Below, one piece after another: positions 13,801 to 24,822 of a stretch of 64,000 nt of DNA. The first letter of the stretch is position 1; every line of letters begins with the position of its first letter. The notes below the pieces were generated by a model. It was not told where the DNA came from. It was given only the letters and a program-made list of their open reading frames with translations, and did no database searches. The stretch lies in the NCBI RefSeq assembly GCF_958299795.1, contig NC_133202.1:7733607-7797606 (forward strand), given 5' to 3'. Source of the stretch: Porites lutea (taxonomy: Eukaryota > Cnidaria > Anthozoa > Scleractinia > Poritidae). The translations under genes were made by a program, and so were the position numbers.

Positions 13801-13957
13801 CGTAACGTTAGCAATTGCCGAACTAGCCTGCAACACAGACGAAACTAAACTCTGGTTGAGTCCGTCTGCGAAACAGCGCCGAAATCTTTGTTCCCGGCTC
13901 CCACCTGTGTACCAGGATTTGAGTACCCGCCGTGATTGGCCTGTTAAAAAAGTCACG
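10863..13957. other. Gene-free stretch upstream of the Maf-like gene
   Basis: It contains the presumed promoter and 5' UTR of the Maf-like gene (10.86-11.1 kb, with a TATAA-like TTATAAGC on the minus strand near 11050). The rest is A+T-rich and I see no exon I can support. Confidence 0.45.
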
Positions 13958-14338
13958 AGGGACCTCAAGCAAGGACGACGACGACGACGACGACGGCAGT
14001 GAAAACGTCGGTAAAAAAAAATGAATTTGCGTTCTTTCAAATTTAATCGCGTCTTTTTGGACCCGTACAATATGTCAAATGCAGGCGACTTTTCTTGGAG
14101 TTGAATTCTTAAGGATTTTATTCAGAAACAAAAAGAGGAAGGAAAATTCGTCGTCGTATGTCCACGTCCTCCATAAAAGGTCAAACAAGGAGGTTTCACG
14201 TCGTAGTCGTGCAGTGGACGTCAAAGGAATGTACTAGAAAGCGTAATGCACGTGCAGAGCTGTTGTTTTGATCATTAAACCTATTGTTTTTTTGAAGTCG
14301 TCGTTGTGGTCGTCGTTGTAGTTGCTCAAGCTCCCTAT
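13958..14338. mobile_element. MITE, GACGACGG-type inverted repeats
   Basis: The left end GGGACCTCAAGCAAGGACGAC and the right end GTTGTAGTTGCTCAAGCTCCCT are imperfect inverted repeats, with a (CGA)n run just inside. Related elements occur at 50388-51124 and 62744-63025, with a fragment near 56270-56470. No coding capacity. Confidence 0.7.
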
Positions 14339-14497
14339 TGTCGATTTGCCAACCCGAGCCAACTCGACCCGACCCTCGGGATCAAAGGAAATTCGAAACG
14401 CACTTCTGGTAATTCTTTGAGTCCGTTAGGGACTCAGAACAAGGATCTCGGCACTGCTTCACGAGGTTAAATTACGCCTGTGACGCAGGCTATTGTC

Positions 14498-14597
14498 TAA
14501 CCTGCGATCACGGCGTTCTTTTTTTTCGGGAAAAGTGCGAAAGTCGGCGGACGGCTCCCAAACAAAAAGGGAAGAAGGACCACATTATCGCAGGTTA
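14498..14597. mobile_element. Tiny MITE with TAACCTGCGAT ends
   Basis: TAACCTGCGAT at the left and ATCGCAGGTTA at the right are perfect 11-bp inverted ends enclosing about 80 bp. An ATTGT lies close outside both ends. A short palindrome around GCCTGTGACGCAGGC sits just to the left. Confidence 0.65.
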
Positions 14598-14726
14598 GCA
14601 ATTGTTCGACTTACCTCCAACGTTAGTTTCTATGCAACGGACCCCTGAGGCCAGCTACACAAAACCTAACGCGAGACGTATGTTAGACTGCCACTTTACG
14701 ATTTACGCAACTTACCCCATACTCCT

Positions 14727-14854
14727 GGCCCCAGTTGTTCAAAAGGTGGATAGCACTATCCACTGGATAGCTCAATTGGTTTCCCTGACACTTATCCACT
14801 GGATAGTGATTTATCCGGTGGATAGCGCTATCTAGCTTTTGAACAACTGGGGCC
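14727..14854. mobile_element. MITE with GGCCCCAGTTGTTCAAAAG ends
   Basis: The left GGCCCCAGTTGTTCAAAAG is mirrored by CTTTTGAACAACTGGGGCC at the right. The interior repeats GGATAG..TATCCACTGGATA and is almost wholly palindromic. No coding capacity; the open frames crossing it are by-products. Confidence 0.8.
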
Positions 14855-14969
14855 TGCATTATAACGCCAGACCTAAAGAGTGATACTAGTCTGATGGAGT
14901 TACGTCGTCTAAGTTGACATCTATGCAACTGGCCCTGAATCCCGTATTTAAACTCCAAACGTCCGCTGG

Positions 14970-15266
14970 TCCCGGCCGTTCAAATGCTGGATAGCGCTGT
15001 CCAATGGACAAATCACTATCCAGCGGATTTTTTAGCCTGCCTAGCTGGCGGGATTGTTGTGCCCAGGGTTACCTTTTTGGCGAAGCGAGAACGGCGAAGC
15101 CCCGAGGGATTTTCGCTAGCCCCAGGGGTTGCTCCCAATCTTTACGAGGCTCCACCGCCTAAAAAACTACAGCACTTACCTGCTAATACCGCCAGCTACG
15201 CAGGCTACCGATTTTTCAGAGATTTTCCCATTGAATAGCGCTATCCATCTTTTAAACATCCCGGGT
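14970..15266. mobile_element. Second GTTCAAA..GGATAGC element, split by a nested insertion
   Basis: It is a diverged relative of the 14727-14854 element (GGCCGTTCAAATGCTGGATAGCG at the left; GCGCTATCCATCTTTTAAACATC at the right). Its middle is interrupted at 15033-15207 by a different element. Confidence 0.65.
15033..15207. mobile_element. Nested MITE with TAGCCTGC.TAGCTGGCGG ends
   Basis: The left TAGCCTGCCTAGCTGGCGG and the right CCGCCAGCTACGCAGGCTA are inverted repeats with one mismatch. It lies inside the 14970-15266 element and so is the younger insertion of the two. Confidence 0.7.
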
Positions 15267-15322
15267 TAGGAGTCTCGTTTGATGTGAGGGCTTATTAATT
15301 ATTCATCAGGCCCCAGACCCCT

Positions 15323-15543
15323 GGGCCGAGTTGTTCAAAGCTGGGTTAAGATAACCCATGGTTAATGCGAGATTAGAATTCAGATTTGAAAGCTTAAAAG
15401 GCATTTCAGTTTTAATTCTTTTTGTCTATAAGTTAATGATTGGAAGTTCTAAAAATAGCACAGAAAATTATCCGCGAAAATGCTTTTGAACACAAGAAAA
15501 AGAAACCCGGGTTAAGCGCTAATCAGCCTTCAAACAACAGGGC
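15323..15543. mobile_element. MITE with GAGTTGTTCAAAGCTGGGTTAA end
   Basis: The left GGGCCGAGTTGTTCAAAGCTG pairs imperfectly with the right CAGCCTTCAAACAACAGGGC, and GGTTAA/TTAA motifs lie just inside both ends. It is about 220 bp and non-coding. Confidence 0.6.
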
Positions 15544-15544
15544 G

Positions 15545-15680
15545 CTGTATTTTGACGCCTGACATCAATAGTAGGCCCTGACTATACAATAGGCCCCAGA
15601 CCCCTGTATTTTAACGCCTGACGTCAGTAGTAGGCTCCGACTGTGCAACTGTTACCAGACCCCTGTATTTTAACGCCAGT
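15545..15680. repeat. Tandem repeat, about 60-bp unit, 2.3 copies
   Basis: CTGTATTTTGACGCCTGACATCA.. recurs at about 15604 and again, partially, at about 15664. Each unit carries GCCTGACGTCA-like, AGGC.C.GACT and CAGACCCCTG phrases. The last phrase also appears near 15310, just before the preceding MITE. Confidence 0.7.
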
Positions 15681-16536
15681 CGTATACATTACATCAAAAC
15701 TCGACTGCTTTTAGTTATCGTAAAATTAAGATCCTGTTCACAATTGAAGTTAAATAAGAGGGGTTAGAGTGTCGGTAAACCTTTCCTTTTCCTACATCGG
15801 AAACAAGGAAAGTCGCTAAATATTTAGACAAGAAATTTATCTTTGAAATGGTACCCAAATCTTCACGGAATCGAAAAATTAAACGCCTTTCCTTCAGTTA
15901 ATTTATTCTTGTTTTTCGTGCTACCATTTGCCCGCCAATATATCGTAATAACGTAGCTTCTGATGACCATTCTATATATAAACCTTACAGAATTCCAAAA
16001 TCCTTGATTCGCTCTAACAAAGGGCCAGTGCTCTTTATGTCAGCCTTTCAATCTCTACTTTACTAATTCATTTGCTAAAGCTGAATTGTCCATAGGTTAT
16101 ACAATAACTGAAAGGCTTTTACTGTATCAAAAAAGTACAATCCGGGGGACCGGTATTCAAGTCCTTTACTCGTGAATTGGTGTGAATTTCTTTAGTTATT
16201 GAGTCATCGTAACTTTGTCTGGTTTGGTTGATTGGCTGAAGATTTGATTTGTTTAAAAACGCTTTATTTGCTTTTTAAAGTTTCTTCCTTTTGGACTATT
16301 TTTAAACTCGTCTCTATTTCTCACGTATTGACGCCAGTTTGTGGGCACAATAGCGTGTGATATCCCTGGAGTTTAACAACAGTAAAGAAAAATATGATTT
16401 CTCGTGTTCAAAATAAACAGCTCTGTTGTATTGAACTAGATCTTCTGATAATAAAATTAAGAGCGCGATATTGTTTGAAGTCTCACGGAGTAAAATAACT
16501 TGAGTCAAGTTTCTTCCCGTCATTTAAAAGAAAATC
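15681..16536. other. Non-coding 5' flank of the plus-strand kinase
   Basis: No coding exon or transposon end recognised. It should contain the promoter and 5' UTR of the kinase at 16537. No clear TATA box was placed. Confidence 0.35.
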
Positions 16537-17586
16537 ATGGCAGTAAACGCGATTGCCTCTCTCCCTGTTGGTCAAGCCATCGTTGTAGAAAGAGTTGAAC
16601 TTGAGATTCAATGCAAACTCGGCAGTGGAGCTTTTGGTGTGGTTTACAAGGCGCGGGACTTGCTATGTAATTATCCTATGTTTTACGCATTGAAAGATGT
16701 TGCCTGTTATAATACTGCCTCCCTCGGCAAGGCCATCAGCGAAGTAGAAACTCTTCGTCGCGTAGATCACGAATTTATTGTTAAAATCATTGCCGCGGAT
16801 CAGTTTGTAGACTGCCGAGGAGGGTTTCACGTTCTAATTTTAACCGAGTACTGCTCGGGAGGTAATCTAAACGACCGGTTATCACGGCCGAGCAGCGAAG
16901 AGACCACTCTGAAATGGTTGAGTCAACTGGCGAGTGCTTTAAGCTATCTTCACTCAAGGCAAATAGTCCATCGTGATTTAAAACCAGATAATGTCTTGCT
17001 GACAGATTCCACGACTGAAGACTTAAAACTTGGCGATTTTGGTCTGGCAAGAGAATTCCTAGCTTTAAAGAGAGTCGGTACACATATCTCTCCTTGTGGC
17101 TTAGCGCAATATTACATGCGTTCAGGTACAGGGCCTGCACACTGGATGGCACCAGAGGTATTCAGTTGCCATTACACGGAGAAAGCGGACGTTTTCTCCC
17201 TCGGAGTTTTATTCCACGCAATTCTCGTTCGCGACTATGCTTTTTCAACAAACGACATAAGGTGGTACGGCGCTTTTGTGAAAATTCCCGGGGGTGTTAA
17301 AGTTGGCCTTGGTTATGCTATGTCAAGGGTTGGTCCAGCTGCCATGACCCAGTTTACTCGCGATTATTTACTGGGCGAGGAAAATGGCTTTCGCGGCTTG
17401 ATCTTGGATGCTTTGAGTTTTGTTCCACGGATACGACCGAAAGCAGAAGATATTTTCTACAGGTTAGAGGAGATCTGTACGTGTATTCGTTTAAAATGGT
17501 CTCATGAGGAAACTCTTCGCGGTAGACGAGGCAGGAGGACGAAAACGCACCCATCACGAAAGAGGGACAGATGCAGCATTTGCTAA
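16537..17586 (+). CDS. PDIK1L/STK35-like protein kinase 1, with polybasic tail and CaaX ending
   Basis: 349 aa, single exon, ATG start. It has a complete kinase domain: Gly loop GSGAFGVVYK (29-38), ATP-binding Lys53 in ALKDV, alpha-C Glu69, HRDLKPDN (145-152), DFG (167-169) and APE (205-207). The stretch from YYMRSGTG through HYTEKADVFSLG resembles human STK35 and PDIK1L, whose human members are mainly nuclear and actin-linked; this assignment rests on recalled similarity. It is the only plus-strand member of the array and the most divergent. After the domain comes a strongly basic tail ending RKRDRCSIC. The last four residues, CSIC, fit a CaaX prenylation box, so membrane anchoring by lipid plus basic charge is inferred. 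Its flanks are unlike those of the minus-strand copies. Confidence 0.92.
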   Translation: MAVNAIASLPVGQAIVVERVELEIQCKLGSGAFGVVYKARDLLCNYPMFYALKDVACYNTASLGKAISEVETLRRVDHEFIVKIIAADQFVDCRGGFHVLILTEYCSGGNLNDRLSRPSSEETTLKWLSQLASALSYLHSRQIVHRDLKPDNVLLTDSTTEDLKLGDFGLAREFLALKRVGTHISPCGLAQYYMRSGTGPAHWMAPEVFSCHYTEKADVFSLGVLFHAILVRDYAFSTNDIRWYGAFVKIPGGVKVGLGYAMSRVGPAAMTQFTRDYLLGEENGFRGLILDALSFVPRIRPKAEDIFYRLEEICTCIRLKWSHEETLRGRRGRRTKTHPSRKRDRCSIC

Positions 17587-19032
17587 TCTAAAAGAAACTT
17601 TAATTTACTTCTACCAAAACTAGCGGAGATTTAGATGACGAAAGGAACGATTTGGTGATGCCGGCAGCATAAAAGAAATATTGAAAACTGTCTTAAGAGG
17701 TTCGTTTGAAACAAAAAACCACACTAATCATCCCGTCGTCCTGTTGTAGCTGCTTTTTCATTCTTTTTTAACTTTGGTCTTGGGGGGCTTTGCAGCAAAC
17801 ACTTGATGGTGATTGTTAACATCATAGTGATTAAGAAGGACATCTATCAAGCGACCCGATATAGAATCGTAAAAGGGAAGCTGGCGAACATTTGTGATGG
17901 CGTTTTTAATATTCCTAGCTTCATTAGCGATATGAGATATTACCAAAGATTGCAGCCCACTATAATTTAGTTGAATGAAATGAGTTTTGTTGCAAGTCGA
18001 GTGTTTGTGGACTACTTTTCAGTCTGGTCAAGAGCCTCTTTAATGTACTCGGATAATTTTTAAAAGAATTCTCCTCTTTTTTTATCATTTGTTGTGAAAT
18101 TATAAACACGTGAAATTATAACAATGTGACAGGAAATATCAAGATGTGAGGCTACTCTTTATATCTGACTTAAGAACCAATACCCAAAACCATAGAGACG
18201 GACGAAGATATACAAACAGAAATTTAAGTTCTCCATGACAACTGGAAAAAGATTTTGTCTATGATTATTTGACTGAGTAATCTCCATGAACATTGAAGTA
18301 GCCGTGTGGAAGACTCCATTACTCGAGATCGCAAGCTACGGTTTCATAGGCTCGATATTGTCTGTTTTATGATACAGACCCTGAACAGCTACTCGGCTAG
18401 ATCTTTTTAAGGAAAAAGGATTGGGACAGTTATTGCACGGCCCTCTGTACGAGACGTCCCGTGATCGTTTATCAAGTGAGACCTCAAATCCCTAAAAAGA
18501 AGCATTGAAAGTTAGGTCGGGGACATAAGCGCACCTTCGGCCTCTTCTTCGCCGTTAGTAAGATGCTGACTTTTCTGAGCTACTGACCTAAAATAAAGAC
18601 TCTTTACTTCTACTTTTACCTATAATACATGTTGAGGTGCCGAGTAACATCAAACGTCTTCGCTTTCAAATTCAAATCTTCAACCCCTGTCAAAAAACCT
18701 TACAACACTTCCGATTTGTTGGGCATGCACATTGCAGTGAAGTCCCCTCGTTCCCCTGCGGCAGTGTATTTGAAAAGGGCAGTTTGGGAAAGCTTGAGCG
18801 ATTTTCAACTTGGTGAAGGGAGAAAACGACCAAGTGTTTTGTCTGGGGTTGTTGCTTTTGACCCGAAAATAAATCGGTTTCGTAGAATATGTCGATTTGA
18901 TGGATGTGATTTCCTGTAGCCAGGGCATATGCGGGCTCACTTTTTTTTTCTTTTCATTGTACATGCCGATAAAAGAATCAAATAAAGTGAAATTCTGATA
19001 TAAAGAATCCCTATTTAACATCCCGGTATAAT
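17587..19032. other. Mostly non-coding, one possible small exon
   Basis: It follows the plus-strand kinase. Apart from the weak candidate at 17758-17968 I see no exon or repeat here. Confidence 0.35.
17758..17968 (-). CDS. Possible terminal exon, unrecognised
   Basis: An open frame on the minus strand runs from an AG (TTATAG near 17969) to a TGA at 17758. It reads ..VISHIANEARNIKNAITNV.. and ends in a lysine-rich tail, KPPKTKVKKE. The composition is protein-like, but no family is recognised and no upstream exon was found. It could be chance. Confidence 0.2.
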
Positions 19033-19334
19033 CAGGGGCACCCAACGAGAATATAGTTCAAAACCACTTAAACATAGCATTGTTAAACGTATTTTAATAT
19101 TTGAACGGTAGCTGTAGGCATATTTTTATCCCCTAAAAATTTTTCATCTGTTCGAATTTCCTAGCTGAAAGCCTAGTGATCCGAAAATTATAGGGATCGA
19201 AAATTTCCGCCAGAAAAAAGGCTCCCGAAAATTCTAGGTGACAAGAAATTTTACAACAAATGTTCCGAAAACTCTAGATCTCAAATCGTCTTCCCGAACA
19301 GATGTTTTCCTAAAATTGACGTTGGGTGCCCCTG
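19033..19334. mobile_element. MITE with CAGGGGCACCCAACG ends and 6-bp target duplication
   Basis: CAGGGGCACCCAACG at the left and CGTTGGGTGCCCCTG at the right are perfect inverted ends. TATAAT flanks both sides (19027-19032 and 19335-19340). A longer copy of the same family in the opposite orientation lies at 50606-51003, also with a 6-bp duplication. About 302 bp, no coding capacity. Confidence 0.85.
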
Positions 19335-19462
19335 TATAATAAATAACATTTTTTGACCCTGAATGGTAAAGGACTCCGACGCGGCGGATCCAGGAATTTT
19401 TGGTTAAAGGGTTGCAAGCTTGTGCTTACCGTTTTACAATTAATGATTTTCAGCCTTACTCG

Positions 19463-22400
19463 TAGCCTGAATTTCATCCGATTACTTCGAGTCGTTATTA
19501 ATCCCTCAGTAACGTCTGAATCGACCGGCCGTTAATGCCGTCCAGTGACGTCACTACTCTTTTGCTTTAATTCATGCAAAAAGTAAGACACGATTTTCAA
19601 GTGGCAAACCAAGAAATATCGTTTGGAAATGTCTATATGTCATGATACAGAAGAGCTTTACTCTCTTCGATCGTATTTCAAGTTTGACGTTCAAACTATC
19701 AACTGCATGCAGTACTCTGAACCGGTTGTAATTCAAACTCGGTCGCAATGACGCAGTGAAATAAATACACTCACGGAACACTTAGTGACAACAATCTCCT
19801 TTAATTGAAAGAAGCTATTTGGTCCTTAACGAAGAAAAAAGAAAACAAGGAAGCAAGAAAGAAAAGCTAACAGAATCATTACACTTGACGGTGAAAATAG
19901 CAAGAAGGTCGAATGACAACATGACATTGGTCTCAGAAACTTCGCATAAACTAGCCTGAATTTCATCCGATTACTTCGAAAACCACAAAGCGGCTCTAAA
20001 TGAAAAACCTACCGATTCTCCGCAATGATTCAATCCTATAATAATCCATTCATAAAATGGATAATCCAACAGTCAAATTGGACCTTGATTCAATAATTAA
20101 ATGTTGATTTGGTTTATGAACAAAATCTACCTGTTCTTTATTCTTGTCTGTTGATTCAATCGTATTTGCTTCCCTTTTCCTGCCGTTTACGATTGCGTTT
20201 TTAATTGCCTTTAATCCAAATAACAGCTAGAAGAGACAGACCGCAAACGCAAAGAAACTGAAAAAGGCTGGGGATCGAAATCCACCAATCACCGCACATA
20301 CAATGACCTCAGTTTGACTATCGTGTTTTCTAAGAGGTCAGGTCCGTTGCACTGATTACTGGAAGCAAAACGGCGTACATGTAACCAGTCCGGAATATCC
20401 CTAAATTTAAGGACAGGGCCAACTGGTCACGCGACACTTTTTAACCAATGAGAAGGCGCGCTTATGTTTATCAACAAACAAATCAAAACATCGCCCCAGT
20501 GATCAAAAATTTCAAAACAACGGACGGAGTCGGACAGAATTAAAGATGAGCTTACAGTAATCGTCTAGGTTTCACATTTAATATTTCAAAGAAAACATTT
20601 CATGTAAGAGAATAAGAGCATTAATCATTGCAAGGAATCATTGTTTTTTTTTTATTCCGGACCGATCGCAGAGGTCGTGGCTTCACTGGCATGGCTTGCA
20701 AGATTTTTGATAGAAGCAAACTGGTCCCGCGTAAAAATAGCCTTAGAGAGAGAGTTAAAATTTGTTGAGATCGTACAAAACAGCATTGGTGCTACCTATT
20801 AACTTCTACAGGACAAGAATCAAAGAAACAGTCATCATAACAAGAATAGAAAGTAGTTCAAATTTATTAATTTTTCCTGTTTGTTTTTTTTGTGTTGTTT
20901 CGTGTTGACTTCACGCATCTGGTGCTTTCTTTGCTTGCTGTAGTACCTGCAATGTTTTAATTTTATCCCAGATAATCAGTGCATGTTCAATGAGTAGCGA
21001 AATACATCATTTACAATTGAGATTTGCCTTGTTTCTTTGATTGTTTTTTAACGGTGGATGAACATTTAGAGAATCCAACAACATTAAATCTTTCCAGATT
21101 AGTGAATTTCAGAAACAAAGCGGTTAGTATTGATCTTGCGCTTATGATCTTCAACTTCATCCCCGCAAATTCGGCATAGTAACGCGAGATGTTGGACGTG
21201 AATATCCATAAGACTAATAACGTTGTTTTGACCTTGAAAAGAAAAAAGGCAAAGGCTCGTACTAATGCGAAAAAAAGTAATAACACGGCTCCGTGAGAAA
21301 CCCTGGAGTGGAAAACGTACGTGTTTTGGACCTAGAAATTCAAAAATTGCCTACCAAAATTCCAGGTTGTCTACCATCCCCACATTCAACATAATAAAAG
21401 TTAATCGATATGACAATCGAGGAAAAATATCTAGAACCTCGTAAAAAATCTGTGAATCGAAAAAATAATAGACACTTTTTCACCTACCTTGAAAACCGAC
21501 CAAAATCTCACCTATACGTCGCGTTGTTTAAAAGATAAAAGAAGACATAAGCCACAAAATGTGCTGAATATTTCACGAGACACTTCCAATATGGCTTCCG
21601 ATACGCTGTCCACTTAAAAAAATTGTGTATGCCTCATGAAAAGTCTTAAAAATATGCCTGAGATCCTCGAAACGATGACTGATTCTGTCCGACTCCGTCC
21701 GTTGTTTTGAAAATTTTTGATCACTGGGGCGATGTTTTGATTTGTTTGTTGATAAACACAAGCGCGCCTTCTCATTGGTGGAAAAGTGTCGCGTGACCAG
21801 TTGGCCCTGTCCTTAAATTTAGGGATATTCCGGACTGGTAACAGTTTGTTTGGGTTTGAACTTCAGAACTCGTCCGCACTCGACTCTTAGAAAAAAAGAA
21901 GAAAAAAATGTGTAGTTTTACAAAAAACAGTAATCGAATCAACATTCGATTATAGAATCGAGGCTAAATATGAATATTGGATTGTTCACTTTATGAATGG
22001 ATCATTGAATCAACAACGAAATCATTTTTCCGTTAATGAATTTATTAGTTCGTTAGCGACGGGAACGCTTCACCAGGTTTGACTGTAAAAAACATGAAAT
22101 ATTCGGCGGCGTTGCCCATGTTCCTCATATGGCGCGAAAACTTACTTTTTAATATGCCGATTATGCGGGGTTTTTTTTTCGCACGCTCAGGAAGTCAATG
22201 GATGTGACTTTTCATGAAAAAAATATTCAAAAGATTTTGCTTGACTTGTTTACAAAATAATTTGTTTAATTTTTAATAACTGACTAACAGCTCACTGATT
22301 TATAAATTTGGGCAACCAACTTGTAGACCCGGGCTGCGTGAAAATTTTATTTGGTCGACCATCTAGATCTTTTAGGCCCGCTAAAATGCTTGGGAGCCCG

Positions 22401-22930
22401 AAGGGCTTCCTGAAAGTTTCCCTAGAGCACAGCCTTCCTGTAGTTATTGGAAGTATGATACATTACATGCTATTGTTGAATGTGGAAGTGCATTTTTTGA
22501 GGACATTAGTAAAGGGAATGCAAATTTTAGCGAACTACCCCCTACTGTTTAGATATATGGTGGTCATATTGATGTAAGTTTTGTTTTGAGTGGTAAAGGA
22601 ATCCTTGTGTGTAACTCAATTCTAGTGTATTAGTCCTCAACAGATCATCTCTGTCTCTCCTGCAAACATTTGTTGTTGATACACTACTCAACTTGCCATT
22701 GCCATTCAACATACCGGTAATTCTTACTTACACTAACACATCCCGCGTAAACGCCTTCGGGCGTCTTCTTGTTTTACACAATTATGGGAATGTTTAGACA
22801 ATCAGCCAATCAAAATCAGTGCCCAGTTTTCGGGTAGTAGTGACGTCACTGGACGCCATTAACGGCTGATCGATTCAGACGTTGCTGAGAGGAGAAAACG
22901 ACTTGAAGCAATCAGAAGAAAGTCAGGCCA
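19463..22930. mobile_element. Large non-coding inverted-repeat element with about 95-bp arms
   Basis: The arms at 19463-19557 (TAGCCTGAATTTCATCC.. to ..GTGACGTCACTAC) and 22837-22930 are inverted copies, with AACGTCTGAATCGA and CCAGTGACGTCAC shared. The interior holds a second inverted pair (about 20021-20165 and 21920-22045, sharing GATTCAAT and CCATTCATAAA) and a third (20381-21842). A direct repeat of the outer arm's first 28 bp recurs at about 19951. No transposase was recognised. It could be one foldback-type element or successive insertions. Confidence 0.6.
20381..21842. mobile_element. Inverted-repeat element with about 155-bp arms
   Basis: The left arm (20381-20540), starting GTAACCAGTCCGGAATATCC, and the right arm (about 21682-21842), ending GGATATTCCGGACTGGTAAC, are near-identical inverted copies. 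They share the phrases GGACAGGGCCAACTGGTCACG and CGGACGGAGTCGGACAGAAT. The roughly 1.1-kb interior has no recognised gene. No clear target duplication was seen. Confidence 0.75.
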
Positions 22931-22947
22931 TATTTCTATTACCTCCT

Positions 22948-23045
22948 ACTCCAGTTTCTTGTGAACCTCGGCAGCGGTGGGCCGTTTGTTTTCTGTTCGT
23001 ACGGCAAAGCAGTGAGAGTGATGCTTTTGCTCCGTCTAAAAATGA
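22948..23045 (-). pseudogene. Kinase C-lobe remnant
   Basis: Read on the minus strand, KSITL.AL.. and, in another frame, RPTAAEVHKKLE match the end of the kinase domain of the array members (for example KSITLDALQ..RPTAAEVHRRLEE of the copy at 37640). The DNA also matches, with CTCCGTCT.AAAA, GAGAGTGATGCTTTT and GAACCTCGGCAGC. Only about 100 bp survive, with a frame break. It lies right beside the outer arm ending at 22930, so the element may have inserted beside or into a kinase copy. Confidence 0.75.
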
Positions 23046-23757
23046 GTAGGTAGTAGAGTAGGTCTATACGCCTTTGCACAACCGAGGCGCTCTGGCTGAG
23101 CCCAGGACTGCCTTACACTCTGATTTTAAGCTAACATTACAGTGGCCAACTCCGAGAAAAGCTGTCGTCCCTTGGACCACTCTGCCATACCTTCTTAGAT
23201 TGTCTTTTCCTTTACGTAACTTTAGTAGTAAATTATGCTCGAATCGTAAATATGTTTTTAAACAATTTTTAATGGCTTGTAAACAGTACAAAATAAAGTT
23301 GATGCTGAAGTTGACTCTGACGTTATTCTAAAGGTATTCTGATAAAATACCTTTTTGTGAACTGATGTAAACTTTTATTGCTTCGTCTTAAATATCGGGC
23401 AACCGTTAACATTTCTTCTCATGCATAATCCGATCTATCTGACCTTCTTCTACTGATAGTGTGGCTGAAAACGTTGTCTTATACACTACACAGAGATCAC
23501 AATATAGAGGTTATACAAGAAAATATAGCATTCCCTCCTTGCTGTCAAAAACAGCCAGTCTCGTTATCAAAAACTCAGTGAAATAGTTGTGTTATTTGTT
23601 CAGGGAAAGTCACGCGATGGTGACTTTGAAACATTGTGCACCTTCCAATTTGCCAGCACACTACAAAGTCCCCTTTCCTAACAAACATGTACAAAACTAT
23701 GAAAGTTGCAGATTAAGTACATATCCTATTTCTACGATAAAAATGTGAATGATTAAA
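23046..23757. other. Non-coding 3' flank of kinase 2
   Basis: No exon recognised. It includes the likely 3' UTR of the kinase at 23758-24753. Confidence 0.35.
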
Positions 23758-24753
23758 TTATGAAATTGTACAGTAGTTTCCAGAAACCTCTTTCATCCAG
23801 AATTGCATTTCTTTCCTCAGCTCTTCAAACTGTTGGTGAATCTCAGCGGCGGTGGGTCGTTCATCTTCGTCATACTGCAAGGCGTTGAGAGTTATATTTT
23901 GCATTATAATGGATCCTTGGGCATGCTCTGAAAATGCAACATTGATACCTTGGTTATTTGATTGGAACATTGCATATCCAAGCCCAACTTTTTTCGCAAA
24001 TAACTGGCCGTATGGACGACCAAACGCACCGTAAAACCTTTTTCCATTAACTGTGACAAAATCGCGTTCTAGAATGGAAAAAAAGAGGGCGCCAAGGGAA
24101 AAAACATCGGCTTTTTCAGTGTAACGGTGTTTGAAAACTTCGGGGGCCATCCAGCTCACTGTACCAGCTTCGGAGGACATGTAGTGTTTTGCATATTCGC
24201 CAATCCATGAGTCGTCCGTCAATCTTGCTTCGGCATTGAGGACGACGACGAACTCTTTCGCCAAACCAAAGTCGGCCAATTTCACATCCTCAGTCGCGGT
24301 TAACAGCACGTTCTCTGGTTTCAGATCACGATGGACTACATTTTTTGAATGAAGGAATGCAAGCCCCGCGGTCATTTGCCGCATCCACTTGAAATTCATC
24401 AAGTCGCTGCTCGGTCGATGAAGGCGTTCGTTCAAGTTTCCGCCGACGTAGAACTCAGTCAAAATTGTCATGTGCTGTAAGCCTTGTGCTTTGTAGCCGC
24501 CTGCTGCAGTGATTGAGATTACGTTTTCGTGGGTCGAAATTTTACATAATGTTTGAATCTCTTTCATTACAGCTATCAGTTCCGATTGATCTTCACAAAC
24601 CACGTCTTTTAACGCATACTCGTTTACAGTCGCCTCCTCCTTCACTTTGTACACGACACCGAAAGCCCCAGCCCCGAGTCGTTGCTGAACTGTCACCAAT
24701 TTTTCGCCAACTTGGAGCGTCTTTGGCATAGTTGCTGAGCTTAGGGTGTACAT
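23758..24753 (-). CDS. PDIK1L/STK35-like protein kinase 2, ending CTIS
   Basis: 331 aa, single exon. I chose the ATG at 24751-24753 (MYTLSSATMPKTL); the frame stays open upstream but has no earlier ATG. The Gly loop is GAGAFGVVYK (28-37), with Lys49, HRDLKPEN (141-148), DFG (161-163), APE (203-205) and ADVFSLGALFF. The C-terminus NYCTIS fits a CaaX box (CTIS), suggesting farnesylation (inference). A TATAAAAT lies 62-69 bases upstream of the ATG. It is intermediate between the SGNQQ..CC and AYCFTIS subtypes, since it shares MQFW.KE with the latter. Confidence 0.92.
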   Translation of the reverse strand: MYTLSSATMPKTLQVGEKLVTVQQRLGAGAFGVVYKVKEEATVNEYALKDVVCEDQSELIAVMKEIQTLCKISTHENVISITAAGGYKAQGLQHMTILTEFYVGGNLNERLHRPSSDLMNFKWMRQMTAGLAFLHSKNVVHRDLKPENVLLTATEDVKLADFGLAKEFVVVLNAEARLTDDSWIGEYAKHYMSSEAGTVSWMAPEVFKHRYTEKADVFSLGALFFSILERDFVTVNGKRFYGAFGRPYGQLFAKKVGLGYAMFQSNNQGINVAFSEHAQGSIIMQNITLNALQYDEDERPTAAEIHQQFEELRKEMQFWMKEVSGNYCTIS

Positions 24754-24814
24754 TTTGTGTCGTTTCCCCACTGCTTTCAACTGGTCTGCTCGCTCCTTTC
24801 AAAGCGGAAAAAAG

Positions 24815-24822
24815 ATTTTATA
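24815..24822 (-). promoter_or_regulatory. TATA box of kinase 2
   Basis: TATAAAAT on the minus strand, 62-69 bases upstream of the ATG at 24753. The spacing matches the TATATAAT-like box upstream of the broken copy at 33305-34274. Confidence 0.5.

Noticed and set aside
14602-15238. Several open frames of 77-91 codons on both strands
   Set aside because: They fall inside palindromic MITEs at 14727-14854 and 14970-15266 and repeat VDSAIH/STIHW-like peptides produced by the inverted repeats.
22308-22577. 89-codon plus-strand open frame inside the large inverted-repeat element
   Set aside because: I looked for a transposase motif and saw none; it looks like chance.
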